Positions 5,861 to 13,275 of a stretch of DNA of 21,623 bases are shown here, piece by piece. The notes under the pieces were generated by a model. The model saw only the letters and a program-made list of their open reading frames with translations, searched no databases and was not told the origin of the DNA. The stretch is taken from assembly GCA_023457615.1 (NCBI GenBank), contig JAEWKY010000096.1, forward strand, positions 1-21,623, read 5' to 3'. This DNA comes from Actinomycetes bacterium. GTDB taxonomy: Bacteria > Actinomycetota > Actinomycetes > Actinomycetales > Microbacteriaceae. The position numbers and the translations under genes were made by a program. The first letter of the stretch is position 1. Each line of letters opens with the position of its first letter.

Positions 5861-6912
5861 TTCTCACCCCGCACGTTCTGGGGCGCCGTCGGCCAGACGA
5901 AGCCCGGCGGGGGTCCCGACCCCGGCTCGGGGATCACCGGGTTCGCCTGCGTCGCCGGGCGACTCGCGGGAGGGACGGATGCCGGGGTCGCCTCGGGCTC
6001 GTCCGTCTCGTCCGTGGGAGACGGGTCCTCGACCGCGGCCGCCGGGGTCGGCACGTGCACGGGGTCGGCGGCCGGCGCGCGTACCGGTGCCGGAAGCTCG
6101 ACGGCCGGCTCCGGGACCGGCGCGGCCACGGGGGTGACGGTGATCGGCATCTCGTGCTCGGTCGCGGCGCCGCTCGCGACGTCGTCGAACGACGGCTCGA
6201 GCCGGCGCTGCTTCGGGATCGGCATCGATTGCGTCTGGTAGCCGCCCTGGCGCTCGTCGCGCACGATCTGCCCGCCGACGAGCTCGATCACGCGGCGCTT
6301 CATCTGGTCGACGATGCCGGCGTCGTGCGTCGCCATGAGCACGGTCGTGCCGTTCGCGTTGATCGTCGAGAGCAGGGTCATGATGCCCGCGCTCGTCGCG
6401 GGGTCGAGGTTGCCGGTGGGCTCGTCGGCGAGGAGGATCGCGGGCTTGTTGACGACGGCGCGCGCGATCGCGACGCGCTGCTGCTCGCCGCCGGAGAGCT
6501 CGTGGGGGTAGCGGTTCTGCTTGCCGCCGAGACCGACGAGCTTGAGGACATCCGGAACCGCCTCCTGGATGAAGCCCTTGCTCTTGCCGATCACCTGGAG
6601 GGTGAAGGCGACGTTGTCGAACACCGTCTTGTTCGGCAGCAGGCGGAAGTCCTGGAAGACGACGCCCAGGCTGCGGCGGAAGTACGGCACCTTGCCGCTC
6701 GAGATCTGGCCGAGGTCCTGCCCGAGCACGTGGATCCTGCCCTTCGTGGGGCGGTCCTCCTTGAGCACGAGGCGCAGGAACGACGACTTGCCCGATCCCG
6801 AGGCGCCGACGAGGAACACGAATTCGCCCTTGAGCACCTCGAGGTCGACGCCGTTGAGGGCGGGACGCGAGGTGCCGGGGTAGGTCTTGGTGACGCCGTC
6901 GAACCGGATCAT
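5857..6912 (-). CDS. ftsE: Cell-division ATP-binding protein FtsE with long C-terminal tail
   Basis: FtsE is the ABC-type ATPase partner of FtsX. Residues 1-225 form the standard domain: Walker A GASGSGKS (36-43), Q-loop Q87, signature LSGGEQQ (139-145), Walker B ILLADEP (159-165, catalytic E164) and H-loop ATHD (H196). FtsE is usually near 225-230 residues. This one has 351 because of a tail of about 120 residues rich in Pro, Ala and Glu, ending near 'GFVWPTAPQNVRGEK'. The tail is probably disordered and may bind a division partner. The start is taken at MIRFDGVTKTYPG, the usual FtsE beginning; a frame starting at 6945 is rejected because it runs through a palindrome and has no better site. 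TACCCT nine bases upstream may be its -10. Confidence 0.95.
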   Translation of the reverse strand: MIRFDGVTKTYPGTSRPALNGVDLEVLKGEFVFLVGASGSGKSSFLRLVLKEDRPTKGRIHVLGQDLGQISSGKVPYFRRSLGVVFQDFRLLPNKTVFDNVAFTLQVIGKSKGFIQEAVPDVLKLVGLGGKQNRYPHELSGGEQQRVAIARAVVNKPAILLADEPTGNLDPATSAGIMTLLSTINANGTTVLMATHDAGIVDQMKRRVIELVGGQIVRDERQGGYQTQSMPIPKQRRLEPSFDDVASGAATEHEMPITVTPVAAPVPEPAVELPAPVRAPAADPVHVPTPAAAVEDPSPTDETDEPEATPASVPPASRPATQANPVIPEPGSGPPPGFVWPTAPQNVRGEK

Positions 6913-6921
6913 GACCGGTCC

Positions 6922-6945
6922 AGGGTATGCGGGGCCCCGCGGCAT
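6922..6945 (-). promoter_or_regulatory. Candidate ftsE promoter with adjoining palindrome
   Basis: TACCCT on the minus strand (6927-6922) lies nine bases before the ftsE ATG and would give a leader of only two or three bases. Directly upstream is the GC palindrome ATGCGGGGCCCCGCGGCAT (6927-6945, arms matched with one extra base). It could be an operator or part of the upstream terminator region. Confidence 0.4.
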
Positions 6946-6960
6946 CCCGGGCGCGACACT

Positions 6961-7013
6961 CGCCGCGAGCCGACTCCCAGAAAGGGGTCAGGATGCCCGA
7001 TCGGCTCGCGGCG
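6961..7013 (-). terminator. 13-bp hairpin overlapping the end of the MFS gene
   Basis: CGCCGCGAGCCGA (6961-6973) and TCGGCTCGCGGCG (7001-7013) are a perfect inverted repeat with a 27-base loop that holds the MFS stop codon. In the minus-strand message the first arm is the last coding part of the transporter. It probably ends the prfB-MFS transcript before ftsE. There is no U tract. Confidence 0.6.
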
Positions 7014-8172
7014 TGCGGAGCTGGATGACGAGTCCGATGGCGGCGAGCACGACGATGAGCGCCGTCCAGCCGAGGATGGTCGGGAGGAGCCCGAGCGGAG
7101 CGATCAGCTGCCCGGCGAGCACCGACGAGCCGCCGAGCACGAGGTAGGCGACGACGTAGACCGCCGCGAAGGTGCCGGCCCGCTGATGCTCGGGCGCGAG
7201 CGGCGCGAGGCCGCGGAAGATCGCGCCGCCCGCGGTGCCGACGCTCAGCGCCTCCACGAATCCGCCGATCCAGACGAGCGCGATCTGCCCGGTCGCGACG
7301 CCGACGATGAGCAGGAGGATGCCCACGACGAGTCCTGCGGCCCCGACCTTGAGGGCGCGCGGTACGGCGACCGCGCCGAAGACGACGCTGCCGATGCTCA
7401 CGCTGAGCCCGTGGATCGAGCCGGTGAACCCGTCGACGAGCCCGCTCTCGACGTGCAGCAGGCCGTGCACGACCGTCGGCGCGAGCCCGAGGAAGAGGGC
7501 TCCGGTCGCCCACGACGCGATGAGGATCGGCAGCATCCGCACGAAGAACGAGCGCGCCGGCCGCGGCACGACGACGTTCGGGACGAGCGAGCGCAGAACC
7601 CCCGGCACGCGCGTGGTCGTCTCCGGGGCGAAGAACGTGAGCACGAGCCCGGCGAGCAGCAGCACGACGACGACCGAGAACAGCACCTCGTCGCCCTGGC
7701 GGCCGAACAGCTCGACCGCGACACCGCCGAGCAGCGCCCCGAGGCCGAGGCCGCCGACTGGCGCCGCCGCCGCGACGACCGGCCCGACCCGCGTGCCGGG
7801 CCTCGCGAGCTCGACGAGCGCCGCCGTGTAAGCCGCCGTGACCACGCCGACCGCGACGCCGTTCACGGCGCGGGCCGCGATGACCCATTCGATCGAGGGC
7901 GCGAGCATGAACATCGCGATCGAGCCGACCGCGAGGGCGAGCGAGCCCAGGATCACCGGCTTGCGCCCCAGGTGATCCGAGAGGGACCCGCCGACGAGCA
8001 GCGCGATCAGGAAGGTAAACGCGTAGACCGCGAAGGCGAGCGCGAGAGCCGAGTCGGGGAAGCCCCACTCCTGCTGCCAGACGAGCAGCAACGGCGTCGG
8101 GGCACCGCTCGCGAGGTAGAGCGAGACGAGCGTCGCCGAGAACCCGACGAAGGCGACGGGACGGGACAGCAC
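6988..8172 (-). CDS. MFS transporter between prfB and ftsE
   Basis: This 394-residue protein has about 12 hydrophobic helices. The major facilitator motif A, GGSLSDHLGRK, lies in the loop after helix 2 (about 61-71). RAVNGVAVGVVTAAYTAALVE fits helix 4 of the family. The substrate cannot be told; many such 390-400 residue MFS proteins are drug or metabolite exporters. GTG at 8172 is preceded by AAGGA seven bases upstream and follows the prfB stop by ten bases, so the two share a message. In most actinobacteria prfB is followed directly by ftsE, so this gene interrupts a conserved order. Its codon use looks like its neighbours'. Confidence 0.9.
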   Translation of the reverse strand: MLSRPVAFVGFSATLVSLYLASGAPTPLLLVWQQEWGFPDSALALAFAVYAFTFLIALLVGGSLSDHLGRKPVILGSLALAVGSIAMFMLAPSIEWVIAARAVNGVAVGVVTAAYTAALVELARPGTRVGPVVAAAAPVGGLGLGALLGGVAVELFGRQGDEVLFSVVVVLLLAGLVLTFFAPETTTRVPGVLRSLVPNVVVPRPARSFFVRMLPILIASWATGALFLGLAPTVVHGLLHVESGLVDGFTGSIHGLSVSIGSVVFGAVAVPRALKVGAAGLVVGILLLIVGVATGQIALVWIGGFVEALSVGTAGGAIFRGLAPLAPEHQRAGTFAAVYVVAYLVLGGSSVLAGQLIAPLGLLPTILGWTALIVVLAAIGLVIQLRTPRADRAS

Positions 8173-8182
8173 CCTGATGTCC

Positions 8183-9292
8183 TTACTCGTCGTGAGCGGA
8201 CTTGCGCCAGCGGATTCCGGCTGAGATGAAGCCGTCGAGGTCGCCGTCGAACACGACCGCGGGGTTGCCGACCTCGTGCCCGGTGCGCAGATCCTTCACG
8301 AGCTGCTGGCCGTAGAGGAAGTAGGAGCGCATCTGGTCGCCCCAGCTCGCCGTGATCGTGCCGGCGAGCTCCTTCTTCTTGGCCGCCTCCTCCTCGCGCT
8401 TGAGCAGCAGCAGCCGGGTCTGCAGCACGCGCATCGCGACGGCGCGGTTCTGGATCTGCGACTTCTCGTTCTGCATCGACACGACGATGCCGGTCGGCAG
8501 GTGGGTGATGCGCACCGCCGAGTCGGTCGTGTTGACGCTCTGGCCTCCGGGACCGCTCGAGCGGAAGACATCCACCCGGATGTCGCCCTCGGGGATCTCG
8601 ACGGCCTGCGCCTCCTCCATGATCGGGATCACCTCGACGGCGGCGAAGCTCGTCTGCCGCTTGTCGGCGGAGCCGAAGGGGCTGATGCGCGCGAGGCGGT
8701 GGGTGCCGGCCTCGACGCTCAGCGTGCCGAAGGCATAGGGCGCGTCGATCTCGAAGGTCGCCGACTTGATGCCCGCGCCCTCGGCGTAGGAGGTGTCGAG
8801 CACCTTCACCGGGTACTTGTGCCGCTCGGCGTAACGCAGGTACATGCGCAGGAGCATCTCGGCGAAGTCGGTCGCGTCGTCGCCGCCGGCACCCGAGCGG
8901 ATCGTGACGACCGCCCCGCGCTCGTCGTACTCGCCGTCGAGGAGGGTCTGCACCTCGAGGTCGCCGAGGGTCTTCTGCAGGGCGGCGAGCTCGTCGCGGG
9001 CCTCCTGCGCGCTCGCCTCGTCGTCGCCCTCGACCGCGAGCTCGACGAGCACCTCGAGGTCGTCGAGCCGCGACTCGATCGCGGTGATGCGGGCGAGCTC
9101 CGACTGGCGGTGGCTCAGCGCGCTCGTCACCTTCTGTGCCGCCTCGGGGTCGTCCCACAGATCTTGCGCGCCGGCCTTCTCGCTGAGGTCGGCGATCTCG
9201 GCTTCGAGTCGCTCCACCCCCACGACGCTGCGGATGTCGGCGAACGTGCTGCGGAGGGCGGCGATGTCGGTGCCGAGGTCGAGGTCGATCAT
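8183..9292 (-). CDS. prfB: Peptide chain release factor 2
   Basis: RF2 ends translation at UGA and UAA. The 369-residue protein has the stop-codon recognition tripeptide SPF (204-206, in RISPFGSADKRQTSF) that marks RF2 rather than RF1. The catalytic GGQ loop is at 249-251 (SSGPGGQSVNTTDSAVR). The N-terminal coiled-coil region and the 'RSGAGGDDATDFAEMLLRMY' segment are also typical. The frame runs uninterrupted from ATG, so the programmed +1 frameshift known from many bacterial prfB genes is absent. A G-rich ribosome binding site (GAGGGGG) precedes ATG. TAGTCT (9307-9302) nine bases upstream is a candidate -10. The gene is divergent from an MFS gene 34 bases away. Confidence 0.97.
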   Translation of the reverse strand: MIDLDLGTDIAALRSTFADIRSVVGVERLEAEIADLSEKAGAQDLWDDPEAAQKVTSALSHRQSELARITAIESRLDDLEVLVELAVEGDDEASAQEARDELAALQKTLGDLEVQTLLDGEYDERGAVVTIRSGAGGDDATDFAEMLLRMYLRYAERHKYPVKVLDTSYAEGAGIKSATFEIDAPYAFGTLSVEAGTHRLARISPFGSADKRQTSFAAVEVIPIMEEAQAVEIPEGDIRVDVFRSSGPGGQSVNTTDSAVRITHLPTGIVVSMQNEKSQIQNRAVAMRVLQTRLLLLKREEEAAKKKELAGTITASWGDQMRSYFLYGQQLVKDLRTGHEVGNPAVVFDGDLDGFISAGIRWRKSAHDE

Positions 9293-9301
9293 GTCCCCCT
9301 C

Positions 9302-9318
9302 AGACTACGGCGTAACGT
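9302..9318. promoter_or_regulatory. Divergent -10 elements for prfB and the MFS gene at 9327
   Basis: On the minus strand TAGTCT (9307-9302) lies nine bases from the prfB ATG. On the plus strand TAACGT (9313-9318) lies eight bases from the MFS ATG at 9327. Both would give messages with almost no leader. The two hexamers are five bases apart, so the promoters overlap. Confidence 0.45.
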
Positions 9319-9326
9319 GTGAGGCG

Positions 9327-10580
9327 ATGAGCGCCGAGGAGACCCCTTTCCGCTGGCGCTCCGTGGTCGCCGCGGTGTTCCTGCCCTCCATCGTGTTCGC
9401 GATGGGGCAGTTCGCGCTCGTCCCCGTCATCCCGGCGCTCGCCCGCAACCTCGGCACCGACCTCGGCGGGGCGGCGCTCATCGCCTCGATGCTCGTCGTG
9501 GGTCAGCTGCTCGGCGACATCCCGAGCGGCGCGATCGTCGCGCGCATCGGCGAGCGCAGGGCCATGCTCGCGGCCGCCGGGCTCGCCCTCGTCGCGGCCG
9601 TGCTCATCCTGCTCGCGCCGCACCCCGCGCTGCTCGCCCTCGGCGTGCTGCTCATCGGCCTCGCGGGCGCGTCGTTCGGGCTCGCCCGGCACGCGTTCCT
9701 CACGACGACCGTGCCGCTGCGCCTGCGGGCGCGTGCGCTCTCGACACTCGGCGGCAGCCACCGGCTCGGCGCCGTGCTCGGCCCGTTCGCGGGTGCCGGC
9801 CTCCTCGCCGCGACCGGGCAGCCCGCGACCGTGGTCGGGCTGCTGGCCGCCTGCTGCTTCGTCGCGGCGACGCTCATCATCGTGCTGCGCGACCCGGCCG
9901 CCGCGTTCGAGCGAGGGCCGCGCACCGCCGGCGAGGACGAGGTCGAGCACGAGGCCCTGGGACTGTGGAGCACCCTCCGCGCACGCCGCGGGGTGCTGCT
10001 CACGGTCGGCGTGGGCGCGGCGATCCTCTCCGGGCTGCGGCAGGTGCGCCAGGTCGTGCTGCCGGTGTGGGCGGTCAGCATCGGGCTCGACGAGACGACC
10101 ACGTCGCTCGTCATCGGCATCACGAGCGCCGTCGACTTCTCGCTGTTCTTCCTCGGCGGCTGGATCATGGACCGCTTCGGCCGGCTGTGGGCGATACTGC
10201 CGTGCGGTCTGGGCCTCTCCGTGGGGCTGCTCGCACTCTCCTTCACCCACGACCTCGACACCCGGTTCGGCTGGTTCGTCGGCATCGCCGTCGTGCTCGC
10301 GCTCGCCAACGGCGTCGGATCGGGCATCCTCATGACCCTCGCCGCCGACCTCGCCGACCGGCGCAACCCGGCGCCGTTCCTCGGAGCGTGGCGGTTCACG
10401 GTCGACCTCGGCGGCGCGGGGGCGCCGATGATCGTGACGGCCCTCACGGCGAGTCTCGCCCTCTCGTCCGGCGTCGCCGCGGTCGGCCTGCTCGGGCTGA
10501 TCGGGGTGGCGGTGCTCGCGGTGACCGTGCCGCGGCACGTGTCGTCGAAGCCGGGCGCCGAGCCGCCGGTTCGCGGATAA
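9327..10580 (+). CDS. MFS transporter
   Basis: This 417-residue protein has about 12 predicted helices in two halves joined by an acidic loop (around 190-215, with RTAGEDEVEHEALG). Motif A-like loops are present in both halves: GAIVARIGERR (about 68-78) and GGWIMDRFGRLWA in the second. It is a major facilitator protein of unknown substrate; the layout is common among drug-efflux type members. The ATG at 9327 is chosen because the frame upstream runs through divergent prfB. Its stop TAA lies within the GATAAT -10 of the next gene. Confidence 0.9.
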   Translation: MSAEETPFRWRSVVAAVFLPSIVFAMGQFALVPVIPALARNLGTDLGGAALIASMLVVGQLLGDIPSGAIVARIGERRAMLAAAGLALVAAVLILLAPHPALLALGVLLIGLAGASFGLARHAFLTTTVPLRLRARALSTLGGSHRLGAVLGPFAGAGLLAATGQPATVVGLLAACCFVAATLIIVLRDPAAAFERGPRTAGEDEVEHEALGLWSTLRARRGVLLTVGVGAAILSGLRQVRQVVLPVWAVSIGLDETTTSLVIGITSAVDFSLFFLGGWIMDRFGRLWAILPCGLGLSVGLLALSFTHDLDTRFGWFVGIAVVLALANGVGSGILMTLAADLADRRNPAPFLGAWRFTVDLGGAGAPMIVTALTASLALSSGVAAVGLLGLIGVAVLAVTVPRHVSSKPGAEPPVRG

Positions 10581-10581
10581 T
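10576..10581 (+). promoter_or_regulatory. Candidate leaderless promoter of the J-domain gene
   Basis: GATAAT overlaps the MFS stop codon and ends six bases before GTG at 10588. That is the spacing expected if transcription starts at the start codon. There is no ribosome binding site before the GTG. Confidence 0.5.
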
Positions 10582-10587
10582 CCTCTG

Positions 10588-11499
10588 GTGCCCGACAGTC
10601 CGCTCGCCCGGAGCCCTTACACGGTGCTCGGCGTGACGTCGCACGCGAGCGCGACGGAGCTGCGGCGCGCGTTCCGCCGGAAGCTGCGGGAGACGCATCC
10701 CGACACCGGCGGCGACCCCGCCCTCTTCGTGCAGGTGCAGCTCGCGTGGGAGCAGGTGGGCACGGCCGAGGCGCGCGCCGCCTACGACTCGGGATCGCGG
10801 GTCTCCCCGGAGGAGAGCCGCACGTGGGCGCCCGCTCCCCCGCGGAAGCGCGAGAACGCGTCGCGCCCGCAGGCTCGCACGCACGGGCATCCGGGCGGCT
10901 GGTACCGCGAGCGGTATCTCGAGCTGCTGCGCGAATGGGTCGGGCGCGGGGCCGAGATCGCCGATCCGTACGACCCGGCGCTCGTGCGCTCGGCGCCCGT
11001 CGAGGTGCGCCATCTGCTCGCGTCGGCGATCGCGGAGGAGCAGAGCGCCGTCGCGCTCGCCGGACTCGGCATGGGGTTCTCGGTGTGGCACGACGTCGAC
11101 ACCGACGCCGGCAAGATCGACCACATCGCGCTCGGGCCGAGCGGGCTCTGGGGGATGCTGAGCGAGGACTGGGGCTCGGAGGTGTCGGTGCGCCGCGGCG
11201 AGCTCATCGGGCCGGGCATCTCGCGCGACGACCGGCCGGTGCAGGAGCTCGCGCGACGCACCCGCGCGTTCGAGAAGGTCGCGCGGGTCAAGTTCTCGGC
11301 GCTCGTCATCGTCGTCGGCGACGGCGCGAGCGCGGACGGCGTCGAGGAGATCGGCAAGGTGCGCAGCGCCCGGGCGTTCCTCGTGCAGCGGCCGCGGCTC
11401 GCGCACTTCGTGCGCACGGGGGTGCCCGGGATCGGCATCGGCGGCACCGACCTGTTCGAGGTGCGCACGCGCGTGCAGGGAGCGGCTCGGTTCGTGTGA
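10588..11499 (+). CDS. J-domain protein with NERD-like C-terminal region
   Basis: The 303-residue protein starts with a J domain (about 9-68) holding the HPD triplet at 37-39 (RETHPDTGGDPALF), which stimulates DnaK ATPase activity. A basic, proline-rich linker (70-105) follows. The C-terminal part (about 140-300) resembles the nuclease-related NERD domain: an 'E..AV..L..LG' helix, then 'GKIDHIALGPSGLWGM' (D178, GPSG 183-186). In NERD nucleases a Glu-x-Lys follows; here the matching place reads LSEDWG, so the lysine is missing and the fold may be non-catalytic or only bind nucleic acid. The GTG start overlaps nothing and sits six bases after GATAAT. The J domain is sure; the NERD-like assignment is moderately sure. 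Confidence 0.8.
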   Translation: MPDSPLARSPYTVLGVTSHASATELRRAFRRKLRETHPDTGGDPALFVQVQLAWEQVGTAEARAAYDSGSRVSPEESRTWAPAPPRKRENASRPQARTHGHPGGWYRERYLELLREWVGRGAEIADPYDPALVRSAPVEVRHLLASAIAEEQSAVALAGLGMGFSVWHDVDTDAGKIDHIALGPSGLWGMLSEDWGSEVSVRRGELIGPGISRDDRPVQELARRTRAFEKVARVKFSALVIVVGDGASADGVEEIGKVRSARAFLVQRPRLAHFVRTGVPGIGIGGTDLFEVRTRVQGAARFV

Positions 11500-11699
11500 G
11501 GGCGAGGCGGGCGGTGGTCCGCCGTCCGTTCGGAGTCGACCGTCCGCTCGGAAGAGTGTGGGCGGTCGCCGACACCCGAAATCGGCGACCGCCTCAGCCG
11601 TGAGTGCTGGACACTGCGAACGACTGTCGGCATCAGTCTGAACCTCGCCGCCGACACCGGGAGGGACTTGTCAACAGGCCCCTGATGTGGGATAACCGC
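11500..11699. other. Convergent intergenic region without a gene
   Basis: No coding frame is supported in these 200 bases. Besides the strong terminator hairpin at 11561-11593, they hold a weak repeat of CCGTCCG(T/C)TCGGA near 11523-11552 and a 7-bp inverted repeat, TGTCGGC (11625-11631) with GCCGACA (11650-11656), on the side of the TadG-like gene's end. Confidence 0.6.
11561..11593. terminator. Bidirectional terminator hairpin
   Basis: GGCGGTCGCCGA (11561-11572) and TCGGCGACCGCC (11582-11593) form a perfect 12-bp stem with a 9-base loop between the convergent J-domain and TadG-like genes. There is no U tract, but the stem is strong enough to work in both directions. Confidence 0.75.
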
Positions 11700-12167
11700 T
11701 CAGCCCAGCACGACGCGCGCCGTTGCCGTGGTCTGGATGCGCAGCCCCTCGGGGAAGAACACCGTCACGATCGGCGGGCGCCAGATCGCGGAGAGCGTGA
11801 CGGTGGCGCTCTCGCCGTCGGGGGTCGTCGCCTGCTCGAGCTCGAGCGCCTCGAACCCCGTGCTCGGGGTGCTCGTGACGAATGCCGCCACGTCGCGATG
11901 CACGTCGGCGGATTCGAGTTCCACATGAGGTCGTCCGCCGACGATGCGCACGTCGGCGAGGTCGAACGCCTCCGCGCCGACCAGGGCCGCGCCGTCGGCG
12001 AGGGTGAAGCGCTGCTTGCGTTCGAGATAGAGCGAGGCGGCGGCCGCCGCGACGAGCACGAGGGCGAGGGCGAGCGCCCCGAAGCCCGCGACGAGCGGCA
12101 GGGTCGACCCCTCGTCGTCGCGCAGCATCCTCGCGATCCTCACGTCGTCACCGCGTGCCCGCGTCAC
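11700..12167 (-). CDS. TadG-like pilus assembly pseudopilin
   Basis: Up to 155 residues. After a short basic start the sequence LRDDEGSTLPLVAGFGALALALVLVAAAAA forms one hydrophobic helix, followed by a mainly outside domain of about 110 residues. It resembles the Tad/Flp locus pseudopilins (TadE, TadF, TadG). It lacks the Glu at position 5 after the DEG|S site that its two neighbours have, so prepilin-peptidase processing may fail. The start is uncertain: GTG at 12167 overlaps the previous stop (GTGA), but a 16-bp duplication lies there. GTG at 12143 aligns better with the neighbour (VRIARMLRDDEGS against VRVARGLRDDEGS), and ATG at 12128 has GAGG nine bases before it. It is the last gene of the cluster. 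Confidence 0.75.
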   Translation of the reverse strand: MTRARGDDVRIARMLRDDEGSTLPLVAGFGALALALVLVAAAAASLYLERKQRFTLADGAALVGAEAFDLADVRIVGGRPHVELESADVHRDVAAFVTSTPSTGFEALELEQATTPDGESATVTLSAIWRPPIVTVFFPEGLRIQTTATARVVLG

Positions 12168-12178
12168 CGCGTGCCCGC
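12147..12178. repeat. 16-bp tandem duplication at the TadE/TadG-like junction
   Basis: GTCACCGCGTGCCCGC occurs twice in a row (12147-12162 and 12163-12178). It spans the stop of the upstream gene and the coupled GTG start of the downstream one. Since 16 is not a multiple of 3, it changes the reading frame between the two. Confidence 0.85.
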
Positions 12179-12631
12179 GAACCGCGACACCTGCTCCGTC
12201 GCGACGGAGTCGATCGGCACGCCGAGCGGGAGGTCGGTCTCGAGCACGGCGGGCAGGAGCGGCAGCGGCGCGACGACCGAGATCGAGACGGTGACGAAGC
12301 CGCGCCGCACGAGGCAGTCGGCCGGGTCGGGGCGGCAGCTGATCGCGATCGCGGCATCCTGCGCCTCGAGTCCGTAGTCGGCGAGGGTGACGGCGATCGC
12401 GCGGCGGGCCGCGGCCTCCCCCGCGGCGACAGTGGGAGCCTGCACGAACACGCGGGATGCCTGACGGGCCGCGCCTTCGACCGCGAACGACGCGCTCTGG
12501 ACGCTCGCGAGCGCGAGCACGAGGTAGACGGTCGGCACGAGCAGCAGGAGCCCCACCGTGATGAACTCGAGCGACGCCGAGCCGCCCTCGTCGGCGAGCG
12601 AGCGGTCAGTCCAGGAACTCGCGCGCCGCAT
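12164..12631 (-). CDS. TadE-family pseudopilin
   Basis: This 155-residue protein has a basic start and then EGGSASLEFITVGLLLLVPTVYLVLALASV. That is a class of prepilin-peptidase site (G followed by S-x-x-x-E-F) leading into one hydrophobic helix, as in TadE pseudopilins. The rest is a small outside domain with a possible disulfide (SCRPDPADC). TadE proteins are minor components of the tight-adherence (Flp) pilus system. The ATG at 12631 has a strong GGAGG-type site upstream and overlaps the end of the previous gene by 26 bases. The stop overlaps the next gene's GTG. Confidence 0.85.
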   Translation of the reverse strand: MRRASSWTDRSLADEGGSASLEFITVGLLLLVPTVYLVLALASVQSASFAVEGAARQASRVFVQAPTVAAGEAAARRAIAVTLADYGLEAQDAAIAISCRPDPADCLVRRGFVTVSISVVAPLPLLPAVLETDLPLGVPIDSVATEQVSRFAGTR

Positions 12632-13010
12632 GCCCCTCCACCTCCAACCCGCCGCCCACGCCGAGCAGTCCGACGATCGGCAGCGTCGCCCGCACCCGGA
12701 CCGTGACGGCGGGATGCCCCCGCCACTCCCCCGTCGCGACGCTCACGTCGGTCGCGTAGTCGGCGCCGATCGCCTCCGTGATGAGATCGCGCGCACGGGT
12801 GATGCCGTCGGCCGGGACGTTGTCGGCGAGGGCCGCGAACCGGGCCCCCTCGGCGGCGGCGTCGAGCACGGTGTTGCGCACGTGGAGCGCGAGCCCGAGC
12901 TGCAGCACGGCGAGCGTGAGCACCGTGAGCAGGATGCCGACGAGCGTGAACTCGACGACGGCGGACCCCTCGTCGTCGCGGAGCCCTCGTGCGACGCGCA
13001 CGTGCCGCAC
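12606..13010 (-). CDS. TadE-family pseudopilin
   Basis: This 134-residue protein begins VRHVRVARGLRDDEGSAVVEFTLVGILLTVLTLAVLQLGLAL. The EG|SAVVEF junction is a textbook TadE processing site (Glu at +5, Phe at +6) and leads into the single hydrophobic helix. The segment NTVLDAAAEGARFAAL is also conserved in TadE proteins (the 'AAREGAR' region). It starts with GTG four bases after the upstream stop and overlaps the next gene by 26 bases. It is likely to be part of a pilus-like or secretion structure together with its neighbours. Confidence 0.88.
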   Translation of the reverse strand: MRHVRVARGLRDDEGSAVVEFTLVGILLTVLTLAVLQLGLALHVRNTVLDAAAEGARFAALADNVPADGITRARDLITEAIGADYATDVSVATGEWRGHPAVTVRVRATLPIVGLLGVGGGLEVEGHAAREFLD

Positions 13011-13014
13011 CGCC

Positions 13015-13200
13015 CTAGAAGCCGGTGACCCGGTCGAGCGCGCTCTGGAAGATGTCGCCGAGCGCGGGGCCGGCGATCGCCCAGATCGCGATGACGAGCC
13101 CGGCCGTCATGAGGCTGATGAGCACCCAGCCGGGCACGTCACCGCGCTCGTGGCGGAGCAGCTCCGCGATTCTTCCCCTGATCATGGTCATGCCCGCCAT
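13015..13200 (-). CDS. Small Flp-pilin-like membrane peptide
   Basis: Up to 61 residues, ending 'RHERGDVPGWVLISLMTAGLVIAIWAIAGPALGDIFQSALDRVTGF': a basic start, one hydrophobic helix and a short tail, the size and layout of a Flp-type pilin or the small protein found at that place in actinobacterial Tad clusters. The RG|DVPGW junction lacks the Glu at +5 of standard Flp prepilins, so the pilin call is inferred from size and position. Three in-frame ATGs (13200, 13191, 13185) are possible and none has a strong ribosome binding site. It is the first gene of the minus-strand cluster. The next gene upstream is on the opposite strand, so no TadA, TadB or TadC gene is linked here. Confidence 0.65.
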   Translation of the reverse strand: MAGMTMIRGRIAELLRHERGDVPGWVLISLMTAGLVIAIWAIAGPALGDIFQSALDRVTGF

Positions 13201-13275
13201 GGTCGCCCGGACCGGGTCGGCGCCGCGCGATCCATCCACAGCGGCCGCCGACAGCGTGGCGACGCCGGGGTGCCC

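Noticed and set aside
6055..8229. Very long plus-strand open frame (over 700 codons) opposite ftsE and the MFS gene
   Set aside because: It is antisense to two clear genes, its translation is Arg/Asp/Glu/Ala-rich low-complexity, and it has no domain. It is a usual high-GC shadow frame.
8183..9292. Programmed frameshift in prfB
   Set aside because: The frame is continuous from ATG to the GGQ domain with no in-frame UGA near codon 25.
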